Source: Ornatilinea apprima
GTDB taxonomy: Bacteria; Chloroflexota; Anaerolineae; Anaerolineales; Anaerolineaceae
Direction: 5' to 3'
Length of the DNA: 64,000 nucleotides
Assembly (NCBI RefSeq): GCF_001306115.1
Contig: NZ_LGCL01000024.1
Location: forward strand, 1 to 64,000
Under the pieces are notes generated by a model. That model saw nothing but the letters and a program-made list of their open reading frames with translations. It ran no database searches and was not told where the DNA came from. A program made the translations under genes and the position numbers. Shown piece after piece: positions 24,616 to 33,344 of the stretch. Every line of letters begins with the position of its first letter. Position 1 is the stretch's first letter.

Positions 24616-25091
24616 ATGGAAATCACCTATCACCCCATCGGCGTAATTCACAGCCCCTTCACCGATCTCAAGCAAATGCCCATCCAGCCCACCGGCCGCA
24701 GTTGCGCGCCGGGCACGGTGGAGGTCTTTGCCGAGTTTGCTGAAGGCCTCAAAGACCTGGACGGATTCTCTCACCTGATCCTGGTGTATCACTTTCACCA
24801 ATCACGCCAGGTCACCTTAACCGTTACGCCTTTCCTGGAATCAGCCGCGCGCGGGCTGTTCGCCACCCGCGCCCCAACCCGATTGGGATCTCCATCGTTG
24901 AGCTGGTCAGCATCCAGGCGAACATTCTGCAGATTGCCAACCTCGATATTCTGGACGGCACGCCCTTGCTCGACATCAAACCCTACGTGCCCGACTTTGA
25001 CCGCCCGGCCGCGGCGCGGGTGGGCTGGCTGGAAGAGGCGCGCCGCAACCTCAAGTCCACCCATTCCGACGGCCGGTTTGTTTCAGGTTAA
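24616..25091 (+). pseudogene. trmO: trmO-like tRNA m6t6A37 methyltransferase, frameshifted
   Basis: The start MEITYHPIGVIHSPFTDLKQ and GTVEVFAEFAEGLKDLDGFS, YHFHQS, then ARGLFATRAP match TrmO/TsaA, which methylates t6A37 in tRNA from SAM. The expected x-R-P-N-P-I-G that follows FATRAP is broken: the frame shifts at about 24875. The rest (NPIGISIVELVSIQANILQI and a C-terminal DFDRPAAARVGWLEE) continues in another frame from 24876 to the stop at 25089-25091. Aligned to family sequences, about ten bases (or one) are missing. The first frame runs on into the next gene, so a hybrid product is also possible. Confidence 0.85.
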
Positions 25092-25119
25092 CAATGAGGA
25101 TTTAAAGAAGAAGGCTTTC

Positions 25120-25563
25120 ATGGAGCAGCCTATACCCCTTTCAGATATCATCTCCATCATCGCTTTGCTGGTCAGTTTTTTCGCTTTGTTCATCTCATGG
25201 CGACAATTTCTACGCGACCAGAGCCATTTGATTCTCAGAATCGAAATTCAAGACAATATCCATACCGGGCCCATGTTTATCGTTTACGCGGTGAATAAAG
25301 GCCGCCGGCCAATAACTATCGTCCGCGCGGATGCCCGCGTATCTTCTGGCAAAGAGTATCCCGTCTTTGATACCTGCACAACGTTGAATGAAACCGAAAC
25401 ACTCGAATTCAATGTGCCGATATCCGGCTTTTTTAAGTCAATTTCCTCTGGCTATTACATCACAGCATTCGAACTGGTTGACTCAACAGGGAAACGGCAT
25501 ATCACAAAAACCAGGCGATTGCGCCGGCAGGTGGCAAGTGTTTTGGACAGGAAAGTAGAATAA
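25120..25563 (+). CDS. Small membrane-anchored protein, unknown
   Basis: A 147-residue protein with one N-terminal hydrophobic helix (DIISIIALLVSFFALFISW), then a soluble domain rich in beta strands (HLILRIEIQDNIHTGPMFIV; GRRPITIVRADARVSSG). Similar short proteins occur across bacteria with no known function. The upstream in-frame sequence belongs to the broken trmO; the ATG at 25120 has AAGAAGG upstream. Confidence 0.65.
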   Translation: MEQPIPLSDIISIIALLVSFFALFISWRQFLRDQSHLILRIEIQDNIHTGPMFIVYAVNKGRRPITIVRADARVSSGKEYPVFDTCTTLNETETLEFNVPISGFFKSISSGYYITAFELVDSTGKRHITKTRRLRRQVASVLDRKVE

Positions 25564-25697
25564 GCGCCAAAATGGGATAGGTCAGGTAGGGTCTCTCTCA
25601 TCTTCCTCTCATTTGATTTGACGTTTCTCCCCGCTGAGGATAAAATTAATACGTTCCCATTTTCTGTATTCATCCCATCACTTTTCAGGAGGAAGAA

Positions 25698-26255
25698 ATG
25701 AAAGACTTGTTCAAGGTTAACACCAGAACCATCGTCGCCACCGGGTTGGGCGCGGCCATTTTCACGCTCTTATTCATGTATGTCAAAGTCCCCTCACCCA
25801 TCCCTGAGACCAGCTTCCAGACCGCCTACGGCGTCAGCGCGCTGTTCGCCACCCTGTTTGGGCCCATCGCCGGCGCGTTGATCTCCTTCATCGGCCACGC
25901 CCTCAGCGACGCCATTCAATACGGCTCACCGTGGTGGAGCTGGGTCATCGCCTCCGGCGTTTCCGGCCTCATCTTCGGCTTCGCGTTCAACCGCACCAAA
26001 GTGGAAGAGGGCGAGTTCAAGGGCAAAGACATCCTCACCTTCAACGTCATTCAGGTCATCGGCAATGCCATCGCCTGGATCGTGGTCGCCCCCCTGCTGG
26101 ACATTCTGATCTACCAAGAGCCGGCCAGCCTGGTCTTCACCCAGGGCGTCACCGCCGCGATCATGAACGCCATCAGCGCCGGTGTCATCGGCACCCTGCT
26201 GCTGGTCGCCTACGCCGCCACCCGCACCAAGAAGGGCAGCCTCAGCAAGAAGTAA
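25698..26255 (+). CDS. ECF transporter S component, UPF0397 family
   Basis: A 185-residue membrane protein with five or six hydrophobic segments that matches UPF0397: TIVATGLGAAIFTLLFMYVK, then FGPIAGALISFIGHALSDAI and YGSPWWSWVIASGVSGLIFG. In ECF transporters this subunit binds the substrate. The adjacent ATPase and T genes complete the set. The UPF0397 substrate is not established. The DUF62 enzyme at the end of the operon suggests a compound related to SAM, adenosine or methionine (inference). AGGAGG precedes the ATG. No SAM riboswitch pattern is visible upstream. Confidence 0.88.
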   Translation: MKDLFKVNTRTIVATGLGAAIFTLLFMYVKVPSPIPETSFQTAYGVSALFATLFGPIAGALISFIGHALSDAIQYGSPWWSWVIASGVSGLIFGFAFNRTKVEEGEFKGKDILTFNVIQVIGNAIAWIVVAPLLDILIYQEPASLVFTQGVTAAIMNAISAGVIGTLLLVAYAATRTKKGSLSKK

Positions 26256-26341
26256 GCCGCGCGCCTTTCGACTTTTTCGCCGCTAAAGCTCAGACTCTTG
26301 TGGTATAACAGGTCTGAGCTTTTTATTCAATCACGGAGCCT

Positions 26342-28051
26342 ATGAACCCACAACCGGTCATCGAATTCAGCCATTTCACCTTTCAATACTTCAGCCAGGC
26401 CGAGCCAACCCTGCACGACATCAACCTGAAAATCTACCCCGGCGAGAAGATCCTCATCGTTGGACCCAGCGGCAGCGGCAAAAGCACTCTGGGGCACTGT
26501 CTCAATGGGCTGATCCCCTTCTCCTATAAAGGCGAAATCCAGGGCAGCCTCAAAATCAACGGCCATGAGACCAGCACGCTCAACATCTTCCAGCTTTCCA
26601 AGATGGTGGGCACCGTCCTGCAAGATTCCGACGCCCAGTTTGTGGGCCTGACGGTGGGCGAAGACATCGCCTTCGCGCTGGAAAACGATAACGTGCCCTG
26701 CGACCCGATGCGCCAGCGCGTGCGTGAGGTGGCTCAAATGGTGGATATGGACAACTGGCTGACCAATTCACCCTTTGAACTCTCCGGCGGGCAAAAACAG
26801 CGCACCTCGCTGGCGGGGGTGATGATTGACGATGTGGACATTCTTCTCTTCGACGAGCCGCTGGCCAACCTCGACCCCGCCACCGGCAAGACCGCCATCG
26901 AGATCATTGACGACATTCACAAGCAGTCCGGCAAGACCATTCTCATCATCGAGCACCGCCTGGAAGACGTGCTGCACCGCGACGTGGACCGCGTGATCGT
27001 GATCAACGACGGGCGCATTATCGCCGATATGGACGCGCACGCCCTGGTGGCTTCTTCCATTTTGCAAGACACCGGCATCCGCGAGCCGCTCTACGTGACC
27101 GCGCTGAAATACGCCGGCGTGCAGGTAACCGAAGACATGCGCGCCGGGCACATCGAAACCTTGCAGACGCAGTTCTCGCGGGACGCGCTGCAAACCTGGT
27201 ACGGCAGCATCCAGGCCGGCGATCACCTCAATACCCGCCCTTCCATTTTGACTATGGAAGATGTCTCTTTCACCTACGACGGTGTGCGGCCGGTGCTGAC
27301 CGAGATCAACTTCGACATTCGCGAAGGCGAGATGGTCTCCATTGTCGGCAAAAACGGCGCGGGCAAGTCCACCCTCTCCAAGCTGCTGTGCGGCTTCGAG
27401 AAGGAAGACCGCGGGCGCATTCTTTACCGCGGCGAGGACATTAAAGACAAATCGATCAAAGAGCGCGCCGAGATCATCGGCCTGGTGATGCAAAACCCCA
27501 ACCAGATGATCTCCAAACCGATGATCTACGACGAGGTGGCTCTGGGGCTGCGCCTGCGCGGCGTGCCCGAAGAAGAAATCAAGCCGCGCGTCGAGAAGGT
27601 GCTCAACGTGTGCGGACTGGCGCCGTTCATCGAGTGGCCCATCTCGGCCCTCAGCTACGGACAGAAAAAGCGCGTTACCATCGCCTCCATTCTGGTGCTC
27701 GACCCCAAGATCCTCATCCTCGACGAACCCACCGCCGGGCAGGACTTCCGCCATTACACCGAGATCATGGAGTTTTTAGTGGAGATCAACCACCTGGGGG
27801 TGACGGTGATCCTCATCACCCACGACATGCACCTGATGCTCGAATACACCCCGCGCGCGATTGTGCTGGCCGGCGGGCGCAAAATCGCCGACACAGCCGC
27901 CGCCGTAGTGCTGACCGACGCGCAGGTCATCGCCGAGGCTAACCTCAAAGAGACTTCGTTGTTCGCGCTTTCACACATGGCCGGCATCGAAAACGGAACG
28001 CAGTTTGTGCAGGGCTTCATTGATTACGAACGGAGGTTGAAGAACCGATGA
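26342..28051 (+). CDS. ECF transporter duplicated ATPase (EcfA-A' fusion)
   Basis: A 569-residue protein with two ABC ATPase domains. Domain 1 has Walker A GPSGSGKST (41-49), signature LSGGQKQRTSLAGVM and Walker B DILLFDEPLANLDP. Domain 2 has Walker A GKNGAGKST near 336, the variant signature LSYGQKKRVTIASIL and ILILDEPTAGQD. The fusion replaces separate EcfA and EcfA' and powers uptake through the T and S subunits. It follows the S gene by 86 bp and overlaps the T gene by 4 bp (ATGA). Confidence 0.93.
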   Translation: MNPQPVIEFSHFTFQYFSQAEPTLHDINLKIYPGEKILIVGPSGSGKSTLGHCLNGLIPFSYKGEIQGSLKINGHETSTLNIFQLSKMVGTVLQDSDAQFVGLTVGEDIAFALENDNVPCDPMRQRVREVAQMVDMDNWLTNSPFELSGGQKQRTSLAGVMIDDVDILLFDEPLANLDPATGKTAIEIIDDIHKQSGKTILIIEHRLEDVLHRDVDRVIVINDGRIIADMDAHALVASSILQDTGIREPLYVTALKYAGVQVTEDMRAGHIETLQTQFSRDALQTWYGSIQAGDHLNTRPSILTMEDVSFTYDGVRPVLTEINFDIREGEMVSIVGKNGAGKSTLSKLLCGFEKEDRGRILYRGEDIKDKSIKERAEIIGLVMQNPNQMISKPMIYDEVALGLRLRGVPEEEIKPRVEKVLNVCGLAPFIEWPISALSYGQKKRVTIASILVLDPKILILDEPTAGQDFRHYTEIMEFLVEINHLGVTVILITHDMHLMLEYTPRAIVLAGGRKIADTAAAVVLTDAQVIAEANLKETSLFALSHMAGIENGTQFVQGFIDYERRLKNR

Positions 28052-28884
28052 ACCCCAAGATGAAAATCTTTTCTTACAACTCCGCGGACACGTATATTCA
28101 CCGCCTGTCGGGGCTGACCAAGCTGCTCTGCTTCCTGCTGCTCACCTTCGCGGTGATGTATTCCTACGACATTCGCGTCATTCTGGCGGTGATGGCCTTC
28201 TCAGTGCTGCTCATGCGCCTGTCGCTGATACAGTTTTCGCAGATCCGCGTGATGGTCATTTATGTGCTTATCTTTCTGGCCACCAACGCGGTGATCAGCT
28301 TCTTCTTCTCGCCCGAATTTGGTGTAAGCATTTACGGCACGCGACACGAGTTTGCGCGCGTGTTTGGCGTCTCGCTCACTTACGAGCAGCTCTTCTACCA
28401 GGTGACCAAGTTCTTCAAGTACGCCGCCGTGGTGCCGCTGGGCATGATCTTCCTGCTCACCACCAACCCCAGCGAGTTTGCCTCCTCGCTCAACGGTATC
28501 GGCGTCAATTACAAGGCCGCCTATGCCGTGGCACTGACCCTACGCTACTTCCCCGACATCCAGCGCGACTATCACGATATTTACCTGTCGCAGCAGGCGC
28601 GCGGGCTGGAGCTTTCACAAAAAGCCAAATTCCTTGACCGCTTCAAGAACTCGCTGCTCATCGTCATCCCGCTCATCTTTTCCACCCTCGACCGCATTGA
28701 GGTGATCAGCAACGCCATGGACCTGCGCGGCTTTTCCAAGAGCAAAACCCGCACCTGGTACACCTCGCGCAAGCTCAACCGGCAAGACGCGCTGGCGTTG
28801 GGCGTCTCGGCGCTGATCTTCCTCATCGCGCTGGGCGTGTCGCTGTTTATCAATCACAGCCGCTTTTACAACCCGTTTATCTAG
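28048..28884 (+). CDS. ECF transporter T component
   Basis: A 278-residue membrane protein of the CbiQ/EcfT family with five or six hydrophobic segments. The coupling motifs are visible as RYFPDIQRDYHDIYLSQQAR (an ARG-type motif: QQARGLELS) and VISNAMDLRGFSKSKTRTWY (AMDLRGF, the second ARG-like motif that contacts the ATPases). It starts inside the stop of the ATPase gene, so translation is coupled. Confidence 0.92.
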   Translation: MNPKMKIFSYNSADTYIHRLSGLTKLLCFLLLTFAVMYSYDIRVILAVMAFSVLLMRLSLIQFSQIRVMVIYVLIFLATNAVISFFFSPEFGVSIYGTRHEFARVFGVSLTYEQLFYQVTKFFKYAAVVPLGMIFLLTTNPSEFASSLNGIGVNYKAAYAVALTLRYFPDIQRDYHDIYLSQQARGLELSQKAKFLDRFKNSLLIVIPLIFSTLDRIEVISNAMDLRGFSKSKTRTWYTSRKLNRQDALALGVSALIFLIALGVSLFINHSRFYNPFI

Positions 28885-28899
28885 GAAGAGACTTTCACC

Positions 28900-29748
28900 A
28901 TGAAACCCATCCTCGTTTTTCAAACCGACTTCACCTATAAGGAAGGCGCGGTGTGCGCCATGTACGGCGTGGTCAAAAGCGTGGACCGCGAGCTGGAGAT
29001 CATCGACGGCACGCACGAAATTCCGCAATACGACATCTGGAGCGCCTCGTACCGGCTGGTGCAGTCCATGCATTTCTGGCCGGAAGGCACCATCTTCGTC
29101 TCGGTGGTCGACCCCGGCGTGGGCACCCCGCGCAAAGCCTGCGTGGCCAAAACTGCCCACGGCTACTTTGTGGTCACACCCGACAACGGCTCGCTCACCC
29201 ACCTGAAAGCCTGGGTGGGGATTAGCGAAGTGCGCGAGATCGATCAGAGCGTCAACCGCCTGCGCGGCAAAGGCACCGAGGGCACTAGCGTCTTCCACGG
29301 GCGCGACCTGTTCGGCTACTGCGCCGCGCGCCTGGCCAGCGGCATCATCACCTATGAAGGCGTCGGCCCGGCCTACCCCGTGGACGAGATCGTGACCCTG
29401 CCGATTGTAGAGCCATCCCTGCAAGACGGCAAAGTGCGCGGCATCTTCGAGATCGGCGACCCCAACTTCGGCAACCTGTGGACCAACATCCCGCTCAACC
29501 TCTTCACCCAGGCCGGTTTTGCCTACGGCGACACCCTGCGCCTCACCGTGCGGCGCGAAGGGAACGTGGAATACCAGGCAAACGTGCCCTTCCAGCCCTC
29601 ATTTGGCTACGCCCCCAAAGGCGAAGTGGTGATCTACAACAACGAACTGATGCGCGTCTCAGTAGCCGTCAACCAGGGCAGCTTCAGCGAGCGCACCCAT
29701 CTGAGCTACGGCCCCGAGTGGCAGGTCGAATTTGAAAAAGTGAAATAA
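28900..29748 (+). CDS. SAM hydroxide adenosyltransferase (DUF62 family)
   Basis: A 282-residue member of the DUF62 / fluorinase-like family, which splits SAM with water to adenosine and methionine. The N-terminal domain starts ILVFQTDFTYKEGAVCAMYG. The triad known from archaeal members (Asp, Arg 7 residues later, and a His ~60 after) is conserved as Asp71 and Arg78 in VVDPGVGTPRKA and His133 in VFHGRDLFGY, so it should be a hydrolase rather than a halogenase. The C-terminal beta domain has IGDPNFGNLWTNIP. It lies 15 bp after the T gene and ends the ECF operon. Confidence 0.92.
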   Translation: MKPILVFQTDFTYKEGAVCAMYGVVKSVDRELEIIDGTHEIPQYDIWSASYRLVQSMHFWPEGTIFVSVVDPGVGTPRKACVAKTAHGYFVVTPDNGSLTHLKAWVGISEVREIDQSVNRLRGKGTEGTSVFHGRDLFGYCAARLASGIITYEGVGPAYPVDEIVTLPIVEPSLQDGKVRGIFEIGDPNFGNLWTNIPLNLFTQAGFAYGDTLRLTVRREGNVEYQANVPFQPSFGYAPKGEVVIYNNELMRVSVAVNQGSFSERTHLSYGPEWQVEFEKVK

Positions 29749-29759
29749 GAAAAGTCAGC

Positions 29760-29788
29760 GCGCCCTCCGCAATCGGAGGGCGCATTTT
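29760..29788 (+). terminator. Intrinsic terminator of the ECF-DUF62 operon
   Basis: GCGCCCTCCG (29760-29769) pairs perfectly with CGGAGGGCGC (29774-29783), followed by ATTTTTG. Confidence 0.85.
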
Positions 29789-29791
29789 TGG

Positions 29792-29819
29792 TTGCGCGAA
29801 TTCAGCGGGTGAGTATAAT
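29792..29819 (+). promoter_or_regulatory. Likely promoter of the gene at 29918
   Basis: TTGCGC (29792-29797) and TATAAT (29814-29819) with a 16-base spacer, directly after the operon terminator. Confidence 0.5.
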
Positions 29820-29917
29820 AGTTGCAGAGGGGGAAAACCCACAAAGCATCAGTTTTGGGCATTCAGACCTCACTTTCCAAAGATAAAAAGAGCTGCTTCA
29901 TATCAGGAGAAATCAGC

Positions 29918-30223
29918 ATGAATGATGTTCTCGTTGTTGTATTGGGTCTGGTTATTGCTATGGGAGGATTAATCGCTGTGGCCACTCTGTTGGAAAAACG
30001 GAGCAAGAAATCCGGCCCCAACAAACTCACCTTACCCGAGGCTGGTCCCACCGCAAAGAAATATGTATGGATTACCCGCGCTCTGGTCACATTATTGGTC
30101 CTGTCGATTGTAGGTGTATTTGTTTTTCGCTCCATTGAACTGGCATGGTTCGCGGGTGCGTGTATGCTGATCTACCTAATTGCAGGAACAATTGCTCGCT
30201 TTACGCGATTGATAGGCAAGTAA
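29918..30223 (+). CDS. Small membrane protein, unknown
   Basis: A 101-residue protein with three hydrophobic helices: residues ~3-22, ~53-72 and ~74-92. The linker is basic and polar (KRSKKSGPNKLTLPEAG). No family recognised. The frame opens at 29822, but AGGAGA places the start at the ATG at 29918. Codon use is AT-richer than the ECF operon. Confidence 0.6.
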   Translation: MNDVLVVVLGLVIAMGGLIAVATLLEKRSKKSGPNKLTLPEAGPTAKKYVWITRALVTLLVLSIVGVFVFRSIELAWFAGACMLIYLIAGTIARFTRLIGK

Positions 30224-30352
30224 ATTATTGAGAAATAGTTATAGCGTGGGTGCAAGGGTGGATTATTGCGCTTGCACCAAATTGATATACTCTGCTTAGA
30301 AACCAACGTGTCCATCAATTTAACATCATCCAACAAAGGGGCATAACAAACA

Positions 30353-31168
30353 ATGAAACTGGACCGCAACTTCACAACCCACGAAAACGAACAAACCGCC
30401 CGCGACCTGATCAGTCAATACCTTTTGCAGCAAGGCTACCAGCAGACGTCATCGCAGCCCAATTTAATCTTTGAGCGCGGGTCCAATATGGGATCAATGA
30501 CTTCCTTTTCCACAAAACGCTGGAAAGTGGTCGTCACAGTGCAAACCCGCCCTTCAGACGAGGGAGGTTCTCAGGTATCGGTATCTTTTGATATCAACAC
30601 CACCGGGCAATGGGTGGTCAAACGCGAGGTCAACTTTTGGAACAAGGAGCTGGAAGGGCTGATTGCCGCGGCCTGTGGCTCTGATGTGGAAATACCCACC
30701 CAGACCCAATTGGAAAACAAGTTGGTTTTAGAAAAACGGCACAGCGAAGGCAGTAAATGGTTCTATTGGATCGCGGGGCTATCGGTCATCAACTCGGTGA
30801 TTCTACTGATGGGCGGCAGCATTAATTTCCTCGTCGGATTGGGAATCACACAAATCGTGGATGCGGTTTCATTTGTCATTTCAGAAGAGGTCTCTCCCAA
30901 CGCGGTGCTGGTGGTTAAAAGTGTTGCCTTCCTTTTTAATCTTGGGATTGCCGGGATATTTGTGCTGTTGGGTCTTCTCTCCAAACGATCGAAATGGGGA
31001 TTCATTATTGGCATAGTCATTTATGGACTAGACGCCTTGATATTCTTAATTGTCCCCGACTTTCTAAGTATCGCGTTTCATTGCCTGGCTCTCTTTGGGC
31101 TTTTTGGCGGCCTTAAGGCATTTGGGGAAATCCAGAAGCAGAAAGCATTGGAACCGGCGATTGTTTAG
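30353..31168 (+). CDS. Hypothetical membrane protein
   Basis: A 271-residue protein. Residues ~1-120 form a soluble alpha/beta domain (ENEQTARDLISQYLLQQGYQ; GSMTSFSTKRWKVVVTVQTR), and four hydrophobic helices follow in residues ~138-260. The N-terminal part resembles small domains found in other Chloroflexi-type hypothetical proteins, but I cannot name a family. AAAGGGGC precedes the ATG. The first copy of the palindromic repeat begins 4 bases after its stop codon. Confidence 0.6.
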   Translation: MKLDRNFTTHENEQTARDLISQYLLQQGYQQTSSQPNLIFERGSNMGSMTSFSTKRWKVVVTVQTRPSDEGGSQVSVSFDINTTGQWVVKREVNFWNKELEGLIAAACGSDVEIPTQTQLENKLVLEKRHSEGSKWFYWIAGLSVINSVILLMGGSINFLVGLGITQIVDAVSFVISEEVSPNAVLVVKSVAFLFNLGIAGIFVLLGLLSKRSKWGFIIGIVIYGLDALIFLIVPDFLSIAFHCLALFGLFGGLKAFGEIQKQKALEPAIV

Positions 31169-31171
31169 CAG

Positions 31172-31344
31172 GTAGGGTGGGTGCAGGGCGGTCTTCCATC
31201 CGGATTTCCAGGCGGCTTTGAACCGCCCGTAACCCACCGCACCATATTCAAAAACCATATCGGTGGGTTGCGGGGCTGCATCCTGTCATATAGATCAATA
31301 CTCTTGTGCCCCTCCACCACCTGATAGGTGGCTTCCCACCCTAC
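31172..31344. repeat. RAYT-associated long palindromic repeat, copy A
   Basis: The unit runs from GTAGGGTGGGTG to CCACCCTAC. Inside, GGTGGGTGCAGGGCGGT near the left end pairs with ACCGCCCGTAACCCACC, and a second segment GTGGGTTGCGGGGCTGCATC follows. About 173 bp; similar in sequence to copies B (31370) and C (32113). Confidence 0.8.
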
Positions 31345-31369
31345 TGATGCTGAAATTATTAAGTCACCT

Positions 31370-31521
31370 GTAGGGTGGGTGCAGGGCGGCCATAAATCTG
31401 CAATTTCAAGCGGCGTTGAACCGCCCGAAACCCACCACACCAAATTCAAAAATCATATTGGTGGGTTGCGGGGCTGCATCCTCTCATATAGGTCAATGCT
31501 CTTGAGCCCCTCCACCCCACC
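31370..31521. repeat. RAYT-associated long palindromic repeat, copy B
   Basis: Same organisation as copy A, starting GTAGGGTGGGTGCAGGGCGG and ending in CCACCCCACC, without the full CACCCTAC terminus. It ends 23 bases before the transposase start and probably contains its promoter or leader. Confidence 0.8.
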
Positions 31522-31543
31522 GCTCCCATAAGGATTTTTTCTT

Positions 31544-32092
31544 ATGCCCAACTATCATCGAGCCTGGTCGCCGGGAGGAACCTATTTCTTCACCTTGGTA
31601 ACCCACCAACGGCGGCCCATATTTACGGAAGAAATGGCGCGCCAAACTTTACACCAAGCTATTATGGTTGGAATGCAGCGAGTGGGTGATTTTCAGGTGG
31701 ATGCTTTTTGCTTGCTCCCCGATCATTTGCACTGCATTTGGACCTTGCCAGAAAACGATTCAGATTATGCCACGCGCTGGAAAGTCATCAAGGCTTGGTT
31801 CAGCCGCACCTACCGCAAACAGGGAGGTAAATCAGCAGCGATCAATGCTTCAATGGCTCAAAAGGGTGAACTTGGCATTTGGCAGCGGCGCTATTGGGAG
31901 CATTTCATTCGCGATTTAGATGATCTGAAGCGGCATATAGATTATATTCATTACAACCCGGTCAAACATGGGTTGGTTCAATCGGTTGCGGATTGGCCCT
32001 GGTCAACATTTCACCGATTTGTGAAAGATGGGTTTTATCCTGCGGATCGGGGACGCGGTGATGCAAGTAGCTTCGCTGTGATGGAGGAGTAA
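31544..32092 (+). CDS. REP-associated tyrosine transposase (RAYT, Y1 HUH family)
   Basis: A 182-residue single-strand transposase of the IS200-like Y1 superfamily. The HUH metal site is His61-x-His63 in LLPDHLHCIW, and the catalytic Tyr is most likely Tyr134 in HIDYIHYNPVKHG. N-terminal YHRAWSPGGTYFFTLVTHQR and the WPWSTFHRFV tail are typical of REP-associated members. These enzymes recognise and cleave REP palindromes and are thought to spread them. Copies A and B lie upstream and copy C 21 bases downstream, so the set has the form of a REPtron. Confidence 0.93.
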   Translation: MPNYHRAWSPGGTYFFTLVTHQRRPIFTEEMARQTLHQAIMVGMQRVGDFQVDAFCLLPDHLHCIWTLPENDSDYATRWKVIKAWFSRTYRKQGGKSAAINASMAQKGELGIWQRRYWEHFIRDLDDLKRHIDYIHYNPVKHGLVQSVADWPWSTFHRFVKDGFYPADRGRGDASSFAVMEE

Positions 32093-32112
32093 AGCAGGGT
32101 GGCAAGCCACCT

Positions 32113-32294
32113 GTAGGGTGGGTGAAGGGCGGTCTTCCATCCGCAATTTCAAGTGGCTTTGAACCGCCCGTAACCCACCACACCAAATTCAAAAATCATA
32201 TTGGTGGGTTGCGGGGCTGCATCCTCTCATATAGGTCAATACTCTTGTGCCCCTCCACCCACCCTACCGATACTCCACCCACCCTACCGATACC
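32113..32294. repeat. RAYT-associated long palindromic repeat, copy C
   Basis: Starts GTAGGGTGGGTGAAGGGCGG and ends CACCCACCCTAC at 32277; the last ~17 bases (CCGATACTCCACCCACCC) are then repeated once more to 32294. Nearly identical in its centre to copy B. The remaining bases up to 32319 show nothing. Confidence 0.8.
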
Positions 32295-32319
32295 GCTGCG
32301 GCGGAGATCTGGGCGCAAT

Positions 32320-32544
32320 CTATTTTACGATAAACTGCAGGTACAGGTCTTCAACGCTTTTGCGCGCCCAGGGTGTTCGCCGCAAAAATTTGAGGCTGGA
32401 TTTAATGCTCGGTTCATTGTAAAAACAGCGAATGGGAACGCGCTTCGACAATTCAGCCCAACCATATTGCTCAACCAGTTGAGTCAGCATCATTTCTAGC
32501 GTAATCCCATGCAAGGGGTTGTTGGGTTGTGGGTTTGGGTTCAT
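32320..32544 (-). CDS. VF530 family DNA-binding protein (DUF2132)
   Basis: A 74-residue protein fitting VF530 (PF09905) over its full length: [60 protein letters not shown]. The Vibrio fischeri structure led to a proposed double-stranded DNA-binding role; the physiological function is unknown. It converges with the repeat block. Position and size fit a stand-alone gene. Confidence 0.9.
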   Translation of the reverse strand: MNPNPQPNNPLHGITLEMMLTQLVEQYGWAELSKRVPIRCFYNEPSIKSSLKFLRRTPWARKSVEDLYLQFIVK

Positions 32545-32666
32545 TTTGTAGATCCTATTTGAAGAGACTCATATTATACTCTTCCATGATAGGATGAAGA
32601 ATCGCGCCCTTCTGCATCCTTCACGGCGAGAGTAAACACCATTCACTGGCGTCGCCAGGAGCCGCT

Positions 32667-33197
32667 TTGGAAACCTTTATCTCAGCAATTGCTTCTTACC
32701 TGCAGCAGGCCGGCTGCGTACTGGATTCCTACTCCGCGCCGTACGGCGTTCATGCTCTGCTGTACGCCCGCTCGGCGCGGCGCGTTCAACTGGGTTTCGC
32801 CAAAGTGGAAGACCATTTTTTGTTCGTGGATTGGGAGCGTTCAGACATCCGCAACATTCCGGGCTTGAAGGCGCTTTACGCCCACTTCAGCACTTTTGCC
32901 AACCAGAGCTATAAAACACCCCACGCCCTGCGCACGCAGATTCCCAACCTGGCGCTGGTGGCCGTCTCGCGTACGGAGTTCGCGCCAGAGATCATTACGT
33001 TCGCCCAGTCCACCAGCCTGGAACCGTGGTACGGCGGTGAGGCGGGGCAGTTAATTCTGGTGGAGTTGGAGCGGCAGCAGGTGATCTCGCTGGCTTCGCT
33101 GAGCAGCGGGCGGCATCCCCGGCCGGGAGCGCTGCCCCTGGGCCATGCCGCGCAGGTGATCCGCGCGGCGTGCGGCCAGGCTTTCAAGCGGGGATAG
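32667..33197 (+). CDS. Conserved hypothetical protein
   Basis: A 176-residue soluble protein. The first ~60 residues (SYLQQAGCVLDSYSAPYGVH; AKVEDHFLFVDWE) look like an alpha/beta domain, and the C-terminus is Gly/Pro and Arg rich. I do not recognise a family. The only start near the open frame is TTG at 32667 with CAGGAG 6 bases upstream. GC content and codon use are typical of real genes here. Confidence 0.55.
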   Translation: METFISAIASYLQQAGCVLDSYSAPYGVHALLYARSARRVQLGFAKVEDHFLFVDWERSDIRNIPGLKALYAHFSTFANQSYKTPHALRTQIPNLALVAVSRTEFAPEIITFAQSTSLEPWYGGEAGQLILVELERQQVISLASLSSGRHPRPGALPLGHAAQVIRAACGQAFKRG

Positions 33198-33287
33198 GTG
33201 TTGAAAGGGAGTCTTCGGCAGAGCGGCGCGAGGGCGGGCAGTCCGCTGATCGGGCATGAGGTACCCACATCAATTGAAGAAAACGAA

Positions 33288-33320
33288 TGAAAACAAAGCC
33301 TCCCCTAAAAGCGGGGAGGC
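33288..33320 (-). terminator. Intrinsic terminator of the DEAD-box helicase gene
   Basis: On the minus strand GCCTCCCC (33320-33313) pairs with GGGGAGGC (33305-33298) and is followed by TTTGTTTTC. Confidence 0.8.
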
Positions 33321-33344
33321 GCATCATATTGCGGTAAGGTTTTA

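Noticed and set aside
25564-25697. SAM riboswitch upstream of the ECF-DUF62 operon
   Set aside because: I looked for the conserved SAM-I/II core patterns and saw none in this 134-bp leader.
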